Shown: positions 11,101 through 21,911, counted from the stretch's first letter. The stretch: DNA of 64,000 nt from Phoronis australis (GCA_002633005.1 NMRA01000065.1:611066-675065), one strand, 5' to 3'. Numbers and translations: made by a program. Notes: generated by a model not told the origin, from the sequence alone.

Positions 11101-14100
11101 CGAGTAGTAAACATTTGAAATAGTGGGATGTTCCCATTTCCAGCGATGTAAGCAACTTAAACACTACACACCATGGATTTTTGCACATTTTGAATTACCG
11201 GTGGCCACAGACTAAATGTATGACGTAAAATTTAGCTAAACCCATGTTTATTTTGTGTAATTACCTCGAAATTTTGATTTTTCTTTCAATTTTGCCAATT
11301 TAACATTTCCCGCCATGTGACGTCATGGGTTGAACACAAGAGATCAGTGACTAGCATTGAACAATGGCGGAGAGCAGTGACTTTGAAAGCGACGACGATT
11401 ATGAGCAAGAATTGAACGAATACTATGAAGAAACGTTCGGGAATGGTGGCGAGGATGAGGAAATGGGGTTGCACGAAAGCGAGAATAAGTTTAATGTGCT
11501 TCCGGCTGCGTACTTTTCTACTTAGAGCCTTAAGAACTGGATCCTCCCGCGAGAGAAGCGGCCTCGGGCTTGGCGAGTCAACCCAGTCATCCAACAGACG
11601 ATCCTGAATTAAGAGCTGATGTTTCTGAATGATAAATATTGTCTTTTATTGAACCAGGCCTTCATGGTAACATCTCCTCTGATTGGAGTCGAAACACGAG
11701 TCCTCAAAGTGGGCAGAACACAGAGTGGCCCCGGACCGAATCGCTTGGTCCACGATGACGTCCCACACTCTCGTTTGGCGCACGAAGCGATGCCACTTCT
11801 GCACAACTTTGTGTCCTTCGGAACACCGAGACGTTCTCCGCCTGACTGCTGTTGCTGTAGCCTCCGGAAACACATCTTTTAATCCCTCTACGAACCTTGT
11901 CGACGCTAAATATACTTTGGTTTCTCCTCACTCTATGCACTTTGTCTCTGATCCGAACAGTATGGCGAACGACTTGGGTTCAACCCATGACGTAATACAT
12001 AATTATTATTTTTCAATTTTTGCGTGTTTCTTTATGAGCTGTGCACTAAAGGCACTGAAATCTAGTAAGATATAATAATAAAATTTATTTGAGGTACCAG
12101 AGTCATGTTGTGTACACTTTTAGTAACACGCTAAAATAGAACCAGATAAACAATTTTGTGAAATCATTCGCAGACTAAACTTCACATTGCTGTGTGAGTA
12201 TGCAATGAGGTGTAATCACTCATTTAAGCATGGCTGATTTGAAACTTTGGCAGGAGATAATGCGAGAATGTTCTCTTCCCCCTAATTAAGCTGAATCAAA
12301 GACATTACAGTATCGACATTTGCAAAATACCAAAGGTCCACGGTTCTTGAAATTCGAACCACCCCCCCGCTCAATGTTGGCTACGGGTCTTAATAGGATG
12401 CATTTGAGTAGAGAGATAAGGGCGTCTAATAAAAAGTCGCCCCTGCATCGACCAAACCCCTGCATGCTACTGTCCCACCGCTAAAAATGTCTGTAAAGTA
12501 CTTTTTATTGCATGCAGAATGTTGCTCAACATTATGCAAATGGTTTCAAAGGGTTACCTGGCGGGTAAATCTGGTCGAACTCAGATATTTGCTCGTGTGT
12601 GGCATTGCTAGTCCACAACTGGACTTGTCTTGCAGTGTTTATTAATGATACCTGGGCTTACGTAGAATATTTTGCAACTGGTTCCATGCGGTTACCTCTT
12701 GGATTGATTTACCTTAAATTTTTGCGCTTCTGTAGTCGTCTGGCAGGGACACCCCACCGCTGAAATTGTCTGACATCTTACTGCGATATGCAGTGATGCT
12801 GCGCATCGTGCACTTTAATTTCAAACGGTTACTTCGTGGTTTGATCTAGCTCAACTAAGGTCTTCGGGCGTGTCTGGCGGGGCTAACCCACCATTAGATT
12901 TGTCTGTCAGTGTTTATTCGTGATACCTGGGCTTACGGTGAATATTTTGGAAATGGTTTTAAGCAGTTACCTCTTGGGTGGATCTAGCTCAATTTTTAAC
13001 CCTTTTTGATAATTGTCTGGCAGGGGCACCCCACCACTGAACTTGTCTGGCAACTAACTGTTGTGCCATGTACAGTGATGCTGAACATTGTGCAATTGGT
13101 TTCAAACGGTTATCTGATGGATTGATCTAGCTCAACTTGGGTATTTGGGCGTGTCTGGCGGGGCTAATCCACCACTAGATTTGTCTGGCAGTGTTCATTC
13201 GTGATACCTGGACTCACGGTGAATATTTTGCAACTGGTTTCACGCGGTTACCTCTTGGATTGATCTAGCTCAGTTTTTGACCTTGTTTGTAACCGTCTGG
13301 CTGATACTCCCCACCACTGAAATTGTCTGGCAGTGACCAATTTTGATACAGTGGATAACGTAGGAGGTATCCAAGGCAGTTTGAAGTGGTTACCAGAAAA
13401 GTTGATCCAGCTCAATTTTTGACTGTCATTCTCTTGGCTCCCCTAACCACACCCGCCAGAGCGAACCTGGCAGACCGCCATTTCCAAACGTGAGGATACC
13501 CATAGACCACTGTGGCACCAAAGTAAATTGGTTACCTTTTCATGCCCAAAAAAGCTCTGGGATTCCGGTCTATGAGCTGTGATCCCCGAGAGTTTGATTC
13601 GATCACTTTGTACGCAGGATACAACTATGGAAACATAATGGTAAAATCTCCAGTCTTCACTCTTTCTCGATGATTTTAAATTGCTACCAGTGCGACAGCG
13701 TGCCAATTAGAAAAAATCATAGCTAAATGTGTTCATTTTTGTGTTCACCGGTAATTTGACACTTGTCGATGTCAGTCAGCACTGAAAAGATTGGTAGTAA
13801 CGTTGTATGCTTCAAACAGTTTCCCAATCGGTGTGCTTCTAACCACCGTCCGAGTGCAGTTTAAGTTTGTTTTGAAATATTTCTTGCTAAGGCCAAATGC
13901 TACAGAACAATTACTGCCCGAAGGAAATGTGTGACTTTCATGTTAAAACACTCTTTTCATTGCATTTAATAAAACATTCATGAAACAAATTTTAAAGCAA
14001 GTTAGTTCAGTCGCAACGTAAGCCCAAATAATGGTCATTCAACTCAACTCTTAATATTTTCAAACTTAACTAAATTTAATATGAATTTTTAGTTTATTAT

Positions 14101-17100
14101 TTTTGTTCTTGGTAGGTGCACAACCACCTAAAATAGCCGCCGTAGTGAGTGACAGCTAACTCATACATTATGATTGCTCACTCGACTTCCGTGATATGCA
14201 ATGAAGTTTCTGCAAAAACCCCGGATACTTAAAAAAAAACGTTTTGAAACTTAAAAGTAAAATAAGGGTAGAAAGCTACGAAATTTTTACATTTTAGTAT
14301 TTTTTGAACAACGAAACGTAACTTGTGTTCTACTGCAACAGTATTTTGAACTCGTGTCAGAAATACACGAGGTCACGGTTTCATCCACCATCTTGAATAT
14401 CTAATTTAGTAGAGTAAATAAGCTTCATAAGCTTCCGTATTGTACGGGAGAATAAGGCCTGTTAAACCAACAAATTTTTCAATATATTTACTGGATTGCC
14501 ACAAGGTTGCAATTGCGCCATTCCCAATATATTCAGGATTGTCGCAAAGCCATGTTCACATCCGCCGTCCAGCAGGACCTCCCACTCCCATTTACAGTCA
14601 CTGGCTTGACGATATTGCTTCGTAGACCAAAAAAAAAAATCTTTCAGATTTGGACGGAAAAGAACGATGGTTGGTTTCCTGTTAATGCAGTGCTTGTCCG
14701 GTGTGCTCACTGCTGTGTCTGTTAGTCCCACTATGCTAATCATTTCCTACGCCCTATTGGGTGGCGCTTCCATGGGTAAATACACAACCGCCTTCGTTCT
14801 AGGTAAGTCGGTACATCTAACTTTTATGTAACTACATTATAACCTTGGTCAAAGTCAGAGTACTTGGATAGAAATTTTACCTTGCCGTGCATGTGTGAAC
14901 GCTAGCATAGTTTATTAGTCGCTTTAGCTCTTTCTGTTACTACTAAATTAATATCGATTGCGTAAAGCTACATTTCGTCCTGTTTAGCTGTCTAAACACG
15001 CAAAATTAGACTTTTTACTCTCATAAGATCGGTCTCGCCCAATTCCTTACCTTGATAAGATCCTATTTTCGTTACCAATAACAACATCGAAAGTACCAGC
15101 CACTCACGAAAACGCTTCAGAGCATATTAGGGTTGGCCATCCGAAAATGCAAATTCGAAATGGCGCTTGTAAGCATTACCCGTGACTTTCGTTTGTAACG
15201 GAGATGGAACACTTTCACTGTGGAGAGGTAATAACAGACGGATTTTATTACAGTAAAAGGCCCAATTTGATTGTCGCTTATCCTAGCTAACCAGGGCGAA
15301 TTGCAGCTTTAACCACAAAATATGTGTAATAAGTAGGCCTAGAAAAGTACCTCAATACGCATCACCCAGGGCATCGGGAGGTAAGAATTGTCAAAATCAA
15401 TCGCACGTGAAATGTTACCCAGACAGTAAGTGGAAAAAACACAAATTTGGGTCATTACCATATTGATCAGCGAAGCAGGAATGACGTTACAGGGCGCCCT
15501 ACATTGGCCGACTCCTGTATTGCACAAGTCTGCGAAAATATACAAAGACTAATCAGAATCAGAAACATCTCATTGGTTAATGTTAATGACCAATCGTTAC
15601 TTCAGTTATTATTCATTCACAAAAAGCTGAGTACGATCTCCTCATTTGCCTACATGTATGAGGTAGAATACCAAAGCCTGTCACGTGCCAATTTCACTAA
15701 AATTCAATATTGTTCTGTGACTCCGTATTCTGAAACTTTGTTCCAGGTCTGAGCTTTTTCAGTTGCGCTACTTAAATCACCCTGTTGTGGAGCCCTGACA
15801 ATGCAATGGGGGACGCTTCTTGTACGAAGATCCTAAATTAGTCTTAATTAACATGAGCAGCAGCTGTCTTCAACACCTCTTTTGGCACTTTTCAGGTCCA
15901 CAAATTCTTTTGTGCAGGCTATATGACGCTTATTAGCCGCTTGATCATTGTCCGTATTGTCACGCATTGGTGCCATAAGTTAGGTCATCTCCCGCCTCTC
16001 ACAGGCTGATGATTGTTACGAGTCTAGTACACGTATTACATGTATAAGTATTGTCTTTGTATCCGCACGTGATTCAGTTGAATTTCCTCATGTCAGCTAC
16101 ACAGACGAAGGCGTGCAAACATTCTTCCATTTTACCCGTCTAGTACATTCTCCCACTTTTGGCACCTTACCCTAACTCTGTGTTGAGCTTTTTATTGACC
16201 ATCTTACTTGAGATTATATTTTCTACATATTGTATTTAATTATCATCCTTATTTTCTGTGTTTGTTTTGTGTCACAATAAATGACCTTATTTTGACAACC
16301 CGTGTCTCCAGTTCATCTCTAATAACGAGCCCATGACGCACGTATCTTATACCTTTGGTATGTGTGTCGATCATAAATGATACTCCATAATGAGGTTCTT
16401 CCAGTACTGGGGGCCTAAACTGAAGCTTACTTTTCATTGGTTTCGCGGTGAATCAGATTTTTGTTTTCGAATTACAGCAGTCCTTTTTCGTGTTTCAGGC
16501 CTAGAACTTGTTGGCGTGCAGTACAGATCGGTGGCAGGTCTCGGAATAAACACTGCGTATAGCATCGGATATCTGGTAGTGGCCTTGGTAGCATATTTCG
16601 TCAGGGATTGGGTAACTTTGCAACTGTCGCTCCATCTTCCGATTATAGCATTCGTCGCTCTTAGTGCATGGTTTGTGAAAAATTTTGTTTATGCATGCAT
16701 AGATTGTAGTACGCCATTGATCACCAAAGCTGTACACTGTACGTCGCCACCTGCACTCTTTCACAGTGCTACACTTTTCAGTATAAGTGGCGCTGCGTAA
16801 GAGGGTAGTCGCCACCCAAGTAACCATAAGCCGAGTTGTGCAGGGAAGAGAGTGGGTAGTAATCTGGGAAATACGTAGGGAAATATCAGAGTCGCAAGTC
16901 TGTTGCCTATGACCAATAACACATGCAGAAGACATCCAATTTTGAATGGAATTTCTTCTCCAACATATTTAATGCAGGATTGTTCAGGACAGTAGAAGTC
17001 TAGCACTTTAGTTGGGTCGTCAGTTCTGGTGCTGGGTCATCAACTCACAGCACAACATATTTTTTTAAAACCGGACATGAATAGTGTCTTAGGACATGCA

Positions 17101-20100
17101 TACACAGAGATATTGCACACACCCTGCCGTATACTAAATCCTATTGCACACAGCACGCCGTATATTGAATCCTATTGCCTTGGATACATTTTTAGAGACT
17201 TTTAAAGGCTCTAAAAATGCGCAGAGCTTGTCGTCACATTTTCACTTGAAATTCATTGATTATCTGACTGAAATTGACGATTTTGACTATACAAAACTAC
17301 TGGCGTTTGCGGAATTGAAGACACTTGAAAGCGACTAAAATACAGTGCACGATCAGTGGTTAGTACACGTTAACCATAATTATAGAGAATCGCACGAATG
17401 GAGACTGCAAAAATGTAACGAGAAATAGTGATATTTTTTTTTGAAGTAAACGTGATCTTGTGCTAGGTTGACGCCAGAATCGCCAAGGTGGCTCCTTCAA
17501 CGTCACCGTGTTGACGACGCAGTCGTGGTATTGAAAAGAATTGCCCGGGTGAACGGTCTGGAATGGAACGCGGAAATGGACCCAGCGATGGTCACGTGCG
17601 ATCAAGAGGAAAAGCAAATTGTGAGTTAAACAGATTCATTTTCAAAGCCAAAAATAGACCGGACACTTCGAAGTATTAACCGGTAGTTTCTTCTACTGCT
17701 GTAAGCTATAAAACATAACAAACAATAACGTTCCTATTTCAACGAACATCTTCACTAATGTGGTGTTCGCACTAAAACGGTTAAACTAAATGCGGTTTAA
17801 GGTTATAACTCTCAGAGTAAACAGCTTAAAATTCGTCATAACTAGACCAATTACCACTCTGAGAGTGGCTTAACAGGTAGCGTTTTTCCGTAACTCGGAC
17901 GTCGAGTCGGCACAGTTGTGCAAATGACACCGCATGGCGCCTACTTAAGCTATTAAAACCACGATATTCCCTCAATTTCCAGCACATTTGCAGAATTTGC
18001 TTACTAACTAATGATATATTTTTCCATCACTTCGTCTTGATTGAAAACTCTTTTTACTCACCACCGTACCTAATGTGTAAAAACTGATCCCTTATTTCAA
18101 AGAAAATAAATAATTATTATGTCCAAGTACTTGAATAGGGGACGCTGCTTGAGAACGTCCCTGCATACTTTCAATAATCCAACGTAGAGTTTACACTCGT
18201 TGTGTCCCAAAGCTAAAACATAACGCAGACGCTGCAACAAAGATACACACGAAAAGACACACAGTGTTCGTAAATATGCACTGAAAATTAAGGGAACATT
18301 GCTGAGCATGGGGGATGTTTCATGAGACTGGCCACTGGTCTCTTTCAATTGCTCGTCTTACGTTGTTTCAGGTCAATCGAACTACCACCCTAATTATTTC
18401 TCTATTGAAGTCGAGAACCATGATTCTTTTCACCGTCGTCAACGCGATGATGTGGTATGTAGTCAGTGTGTTAGGATTCTATTTCTCCGAAGTGGCCAGG
18501 GGCACGAAAAAAGTTGTGCACGCAAGCGCGGAGTTGGCTAGGGACAGAAAAAATTGCGTCCCTAAAGGTGGAGGTGGTTAGAAAAATGAAACGAGTTTCG
18601 GTTCAGTTCCGTAACGTCACAGCATGACGCTTAGTAAAGCAAGTATTTTTTATGATAGTGACATGTGTTCAAATGGATTTAAACAATAAATAGTTAACAG
18701 AACAGGAACACCCAGCCCCCACGGGGCTTATAAGTCACTTAACTTTAGATACATGAAAAAACAAAAAACAAGTGTACACTCATTGCACGCGGACCAAAAA
18801 GAGAACACAGAGATAAGAACGATCATATATAAATAAACTTTTTCCGTACCTCAAAAATATTTTTAGTGAAGACAGCAGTTCTCCTAATAACATCGTTTTG
18901 CATATTGTAATTAATTTACTTTCACAGCTCTCTGCACGAAATCGTGGATATATAATCTCAACTTGAGAGTAAAAGGTGTTTTTGGCATCCAAGAAAAACG
19001 GACACTCAAAATAATAGAAAATGTTCTTCAGTTTCGACCTGACCAGTGAGACAAAGAAAGCAAATTCCGCACATTGTGACAATTTTGGGCGTTTTGGAAA
19101 GTTGGGCCTGCACACAGCCCGCCTTTCCTATTTAGAAATCCCCCTCTAAGGCGAAGTCTGCTCTTGGAGGGGCATCCTATAACAATTGCAATATTAGAAA
19201 CTGGTGATTCAGTGAACTTCGATGCAGGCTGAAGTTCGAGAAAATCTTTATCATCCTACCCTAAACAACAACGTTCACGGAGTGGTTTTTGCCAGTCTGC
19301 AATAGCCCTCTAAGAAATTGGTGTTTCCAATTTTCTTTCTGCGGGCGTCGTCTTCCTATAGCCAAGTCTACGCTTGGGCGCAATTAAACCTTCAGTCGGG
19401 AACGCTCTCCAGTCATTCCCGCAGTTCGACGGTTTCCCATGCCAAATCCACGCTCCGGCACGAGTGTCCCCAGCTCACGCTTGCGGACACAGAATTTCCC
19501 CCTGTCCTAACCTCGGCCTTATTTCTCACATATCAAACGATAAAGTTTCAACTGGTCTATTGTGCATGGGATATCGGATAAAATATGACATCATAAATCC
19601 ATCTAACCACAAGGAACCTTGCTAAAATCTAAAATCCAAGTAAATTATGGGTCGCCGCCTTCGGTTGTTGTTACAAAGGTTACCGTATACGTGTCTTATC
19701 ATTTCCCGATTGAAATTCTAGGTTTTGCGCCACTCTGCTGTTTAACGGCCTCTCATACAACACTTCTAACTTGGCCGGTGACCCGTACTCCAACTTCGCC
19801 ATATCCGGGGCGGTAGAGATCCCAGCCTTACTGTGCACGTATGTCTTGCTGAAAAGTCGACTGGGCAGACGTGGGACAACTCTCCTTACGCTGATGACGT
19901 CAGCTGCGTTCCTGTTAACCACAATGCCCGTTACAGAAGGTATTGATAACGGTGGCGGTTGCAGGACATGAGTTGGCTGTGGTTTTGTGGTGATTGTGAT
20001 CACGGTGGCAGTGGTACCGGCGTTTATAGTAGAGGTGGTGGTGATTGTGGTGGTGATGGTGGTGACTGTCATACTGGCAGTGGTGGTGGCGGTGTAACGT

Positions 20101-21911
20101 GGTGGTAGTGTGGTTGTGGTAGTTGCCCCGGCTGATGACGTGGTGTTTTTCGCCATGGTCAATTTCGTGGCTTTAGTCGCTGTGTTATAAACTGAGTACC
20201 GGCAAAAAAAAACTACTCGCAGTTTCTGACACATTGAATCAAGAATTTTTGGAATGCGAGGCCATCCTTCAACCGCCTGCTCTGTTTGCCTTGATTACTC
20301 ATAATGTTTAATTATACTTCATTGCCCGCGCGTTTGCATGAAACAGTTCCAGATAGGGACTCGCCCAAGTTCCCTAAATCTACTGAGTGTTTGTGTCGTG
20401 TTTGTGACAAGATCCGTACTTATTTCCAATAATACTAAAAATTCGGCATAGAGTTCATTCTCGATTTCTATCAAAGAAAAAATGACTTAGTAATGAAAAA
20501 GCGTAAGAAAGGACAATCACTGTTTTCACAAGTCCACAAACACGCAGTAGATTTAGTGAGCTTAGATGAGTCCCTATTTTGGGACTGTTTCATACAACCA
20601 GGCACAGGACCGTAACATAAAGGTGATGATCTCACAAAAACGTAAGAATACATGCGCACACCTAAAAAATGGGATGCTCGAGTTTTTGAGAATGTGGACC
20701 TTTTACTAAGTTTCGCAGGTACGTTCAGAACTTTGAATTGTGCATTCACCGAATGTTGGTCGTCGCTGCCTTTTTAGTGGACATTTGACTCGTTTTCTAC
20801 TTTTTTCGGATTTTTTGTTTCTCTTGAGGCCGACCTTTTTGACCACTTCGCCATATGGGGGGAGGGAGACTCGTTTGAGTCCCCCGAGCACCCCCGGGTG
20901 CGCCCATGTATTAGGCAAGACTTTGAGCGATATCGCCATGTATTACAACCTAAGCACGTGGTCACACTAGCTTCCTTAGTTAGATTCGTAATTGTCTGCA
21001 AAACCTTAAACTGTTCAGTTTTTGGTTAGTGTGTTGTGCTCTGACGCACGTATGTACTTTTCATACTTTCAGAGTTTGGCTGGATAGTAACATCATTAGC
21101 AATGTGTGGAAAATTAACCAGTACCTCTTACTTTGCCACTATTTACTTCTACACACCGGAAATGTATCCGACCTCCTTCAGGTCAGTTGCCATGAGTACG
21201 GCTTCGTCTGTTGGCAGACTTGGTACCATTGTTGCACCATACATAGTTATCACGGTAAGAAATGTACTCAGTCGTATCTTTTTACCGAGTTTCTTCGAAA
21301 GAAAGGTGAGGGCCCTATTTTGACCAGGTTTAAAAGTCTTAGTGCACAGAAAGAAATGTCTCGGATATTTGCTCAGAGAAATGTGCTTCTCCTAAGCAGC
21401 ACATCCTACACATATTTTGATAGCATTCTACATTATTTTATCTGCATAATTTTTCGTCCTTTCATATAATGTTGCATAAACTCTGCCACACGTAAGCTTA
21501 AGATTTTGCGTTAATTGTAACGGTATTCGTGAAAAATACCTGACATCGTAATGGAAAAAACTGTTATCTATTAGTTCTGTTGCACTGCAAAAACATACAC
21601 ATTTCCAGTTCCGTGCTGTTTCTCATCGTCCAATGACAATTTAGGATAAGCAAACAAGAGTTTTGATCAGAAATCGGTCCTATGTATTGTACGTACCTCA
21701 CTGACCTGTCACTAAACTTCCTGTTCCCAATTTCCGTTTCCTACAGGGGCAGGTATACTTCCGGGAACTTCCGTTGATGATTTTCGGATTGGTGTCAATA
21801 GCTGTAGCCGGGGCAACATGTTTACTTCCTGAAACGGGACCCACTTCATTGCCAGATACTTTAGATGAATGCAAGAATCTTAAGAGGCACAGAATATCTT
21901 GCTGTCGGTAA
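4772..21911 (+). CDS. SLC22-family organic ion transporter, 9 coding exons, 543 aa
   Basis: A polyspecific solute carrier of the plasma membrane (MFS, 12 helices). Exons are 4772-5170, 5859-5962, 14648-14802, 16499-16670, 17467-17620, 18372-18454, 19722-19939, 21073-21254 and 21747-21911. All junctions are GT-AG and phases agree, giving 1632 nt including TAA. Family marks: N-terminal MNVEKFFEETGGFG; a large Cys-rich glycosylatable first loop ending SSWEYDRS; WDLVC at 134-138; the MFS loop LSDRFGRK (to residue 172); PESPRW at 280-285 between helices 6 and 7; and EMYPTSFR followed by GRLGTIVAPY. Arg477 falls where OCT1-3 have Asp and where OATs and OCTNs have Arg, so an OCTN/OAT-like substrate range is my inference. 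An in-frame ATG at 4682 would add 30 residues, but 4772 matches family N-termini. Length is typical. Intron 2 is swollen to 8.7 kb by a transposon. Confidence 0.95.
5171..5858 (+). other. SLC22-like intron 1
   Basis: 688-nt intron with gtaaga at its start and tgtttgcag at its end. I see no feature inside. Confidence 0.85.
5859..5962 (+). CDS. SLC22-like gene, exon 2
   Basis: 104 nt, phase 0 in and phase 2 out. Encodes WDLVCGREW and helix 2, ending in LSD plus two bases of the Arg of the MFS DRxGRK loop. Confidence 0.95.
7088..7301 (-). mobile_element. MITE, CATGCGCGCACCC family, reverse copy
   Basis: Reading the minus strand from 7301, it begins with a gcatgcgctcacatagccta end, continues with gctcgaatttttgaaaat and gacctattactaaaaaa, and ends with cacttcgccaaacgagc and gggtgcgcatatg. 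The same order occurs at 20651-20908 and 58146-58422. It has imperfect terminal inverted repeats, G/C homopolymers near one end and no coding capacity. Confidence 0.72.
7369..8080 (+). repeat. Left inverted arm of the foldback-type element
   Basis: About four subrepeats, with gagcta-type starts near 7525, 7684, 7829 and 7963. It is the reverse complement of 12530-13577 over its outer part. Confidence 0.8.
8748..8886 (+). mobile_element. MITE, GTTCAGTAACGCTAGG family, copy 1
   Basis: 139 bp with inverted ends gttcagtaacgctaggacct and ggtcctagcgttactgaac, and a core containing aaagtcacgtg and acacggcaatttctcacg. Two more copies lie at 44702-44825 (reverse) and 51776-51913. Confidence 0.8.
8890..11316. 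other. Interior of the foldback-type element, no supported gene
   Basis: Short open frames only. Around 10030-10130 and 11040-11120 the sequence is made of short related phrases (tactccgaatg, agtgaaccttcgg and similar) in opposite orientations. They look like degraded short-period repeats. Confidence 0.5.
11364..11525 (+). pseudogene. Acidic 53-codon ORF at transposon left end
   Basis: Starts at ATG in gaacaATGgcg and begins MAESSDFESDDDYEQEL, a strongly acidic N-terminus, ending at TAG after 53 codons. The start lies about 40 bp inside the inverted end. It is probably a truncated N-terminus of a transposon protein. No family is identified. Confidence 0.35.
11640..11940 (-). pseudogene. THAP zinc-finger domain relic (frameshifted)
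   Basis: On the minus strand the first frame gives KRCVSGGYSNSSQAENVSVF, matching the start of a THAP domain (C-x2-4-C, then the VSFF-like strand). After a one-base frame change the reading continues HKVVQKWHRFVRQTR and LCSAHFEDSCFD, which has the THAP Trp and the C-x2-H pair with the following Phe. The second metal-binding Cys seems replaced by Tyr in GGYSN. THAP domains bind DNA and occur in P-element-superfamily transposases and their host derivatives. The frameshift and lost Cys make this copy dead. It sits inside a foldback-type element, so a transposase origin is likely. Confidence 0.68.
12530..13577 (-). repeat. Right inverted arm of the foldback-type element
   Basis: About seven subrepeats of about 140 bp, inverted relative to 7369-8080, ending outward in tgggcatg- and atagaccgg-type sequence in reverse. 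It is longer than the left arm by about three subrepeats. Confidence 0.8.
13578..14647 (+). other. SLC22-like intron 2, 3' part
   Basis: No feature is supported. The intron ends at a tctttcag acceptor preceded by a run of A. Confidence 0.55.
14648..14802 (+). CDS. SLC22-like gene, exon 3
   Basis: 155 nt, phase 2 in and phase 1 out. Encodes RFGRKRTMVGFLLMQC and on through GASMGKYTTAFVL, that is helices 3 and 4. Confidence 0.95.
15020..15206 (-). mobile_element. MITE, TTTCCGTTACCAA family, reverse copy
   Basis: Ends tattttcgttaccaa and gtttgtaacggagat are inverted repeats. The body with aacatcgaaa and aaatggcg, and an outer segment with ggtctcgc and ccttacctt, recurs in the opposite orientation at 26984-27155. 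It sits in SLC22 intron 3, where nothing else is supported. Confidence 0.6.
16499..16670 (+). CDS. SLC22-like gene, exon 4
   Basis: 172 nt, phase 1 in and phase 2 out. Encodes GLELVGVQYRSVAGLGINT through LHLPIIAFVALSAW, covering helices 5 and 6. Confidence 0.94.
16671..17466 (+). other. SLC22-like intron 4
   Basis: 796 nt. Donor gtttgt is weak, acceptor is tgctag. Short open frames inside carry no recognisable domain. Confidence 0.75.
17467..17620 (+). CDS. SLC22-like gene, exon 5
   Basis: 154 nt, phase 2 in and phase 0 out at ATT|gtgagt. Encodes LTPESPRWLLQRHRVDDAV, the family signature after helix 6, and part of the large cytosolic loop. Confidence 0.95.
17621..18371 (+). other. SLC22-like intron 5
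   Basis: 751 nt, acceptor gtttcag. No feature seen. Confidence 0.75.
18372..18454 (+). CDS. SLC22-like gene, exon 6
   Basis: 83 nt, phase 0 in and phase 2 out at ATGTG|gtatgt. Encodes VNRTTTLIISLLKSRTM and the start of helix 7. Confidence 0.9.
18780..19140 (-). mobile_element. LINE ORF2 C-terminal relic in SLC22 intron 6
   Basis: Minus-strand reading includes FYYFECPFFLDAKNTFY and EIIYPRF. This resembles the EHFLLFCPxYxxxR segment at the C-terminus of CR1/L2-like ORF2. The expected Cys-rich motif just upstream is degraded and no reverse transcriptase core is left. Confidence 0.5.
19722..19939 (+). CDS. SLC22-like gene, exon 7
   Basis: 218 nt, phase 2 in and phase 1 out. Encodes NTSNLAGDPYSNFAISGAVE (the extracellular end of helix 7 into helix 8), the SRLGRRGTTL loop and helix 9. 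Confidence 0.95.
19965..20130 (+). repeat. GGT/GTG-rich microsatellite
   Basis: Imperfect (GTG)n and (GGT)n runs just after the exon 7 donor. The Thr-rich open frame on the opposite strand is a by-product of this repeat. Confidence 0.8.
20651..20908 (+). mobile_element. MITE, CATGCGCGCACCC family, copy in SLC22 intron 7
   Basis: Begins catgcgcacacc and ends gggtgcgcccatg, with the shared body gctcgagtttttgag, gaccttttactaa, tttttagtggac and cacttcgcca. Confidence 0.75.
21073..21254 (+). CDS. SLC22-like gene, exon 8
   Basis: 182 nt, phase 1 in and phase 0 out at ACG|gtaaga. Encodes YTPEMYPTSFRSVAMST and SSVGRLGTIVAPYIVIT (helices 10 and 11). It contains Arg477 at the position that separates OCTs (Asp) from OATs and OCTNs (Arg). 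Confidence 0.95.
21747..21911 (+). CDS. SLC22-like gene, exon 9 (last)
   Basis: 165 nt including TAA at 21909-21911. Encodes helix 12 and LLPETGPTSLPDTLDECKN, the usual LPET..PLPDT C-terminus. The stop overlaps a perfect donor-like cggtaagc, so an alternative longer tail is possible. AATAAA at 22290 supports ending here. Confidence 0.9.
   Translation, partial: GQVYFRELPLMIFGLVSIAVAGATCLLPETGPTSLPDTLDECKNLKRHRISCCR

Larger units (their letters stand above)
11317..11996. mobile_element. Nested element with short inverted ends and two convergent broken ORFs
   Basis: The left end has tgacgtcatgggttgaacac and the right end, read in reverse, has tacgtcatgggttgaaccc. Just inside the left end a + strand ORF starts. 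Just inside the right end a minus-strand THAP-like ORF starts. The arrangement fits the two ends of a larger two-gene transposon whose middle has been lost. Confidence 0.5.
7369..13577. mobile_element. 6.2-kb foldback-type transposon with long subrepeat-built inverted repeats
   Basis: The left arm (7369 to about 8080) and right arm (about 12530-13577) are inverted copies. Both outer ends read atagaccgg(g/a)atcccagag, and more than 250 bp inward stay about 90% alike by eye. Each arm is a run of about 140-bp subrepeats, each beginning near gagctagatcaa and carrying ggtaacc and tgccagac. I count about four on the left and seven on the right. The interior is about 4.4 kb and holds a MITE (8748-8886) and a smaller element with a broken THAP domain (11317-11996). 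The whole unit lies inside SLC22 intron 2. Foldback (FB), TU and Galileo elements share this arm design. No clear target duplication was found. Confidence 0.8.

Noticed and set aside
7369-13577. Polinton/Maverick element
   Set aside because: Too short, arms are subrepeat-based, and no polymerase, integrase or capsid-type ORF is seen.
19680-20234. 184-codon minus-strand Thr-rich frame
   Set aside because: Antisense of SLC22 exon 7 plus the GGT/GTG microsatellite. Composition is explained by the repeat.
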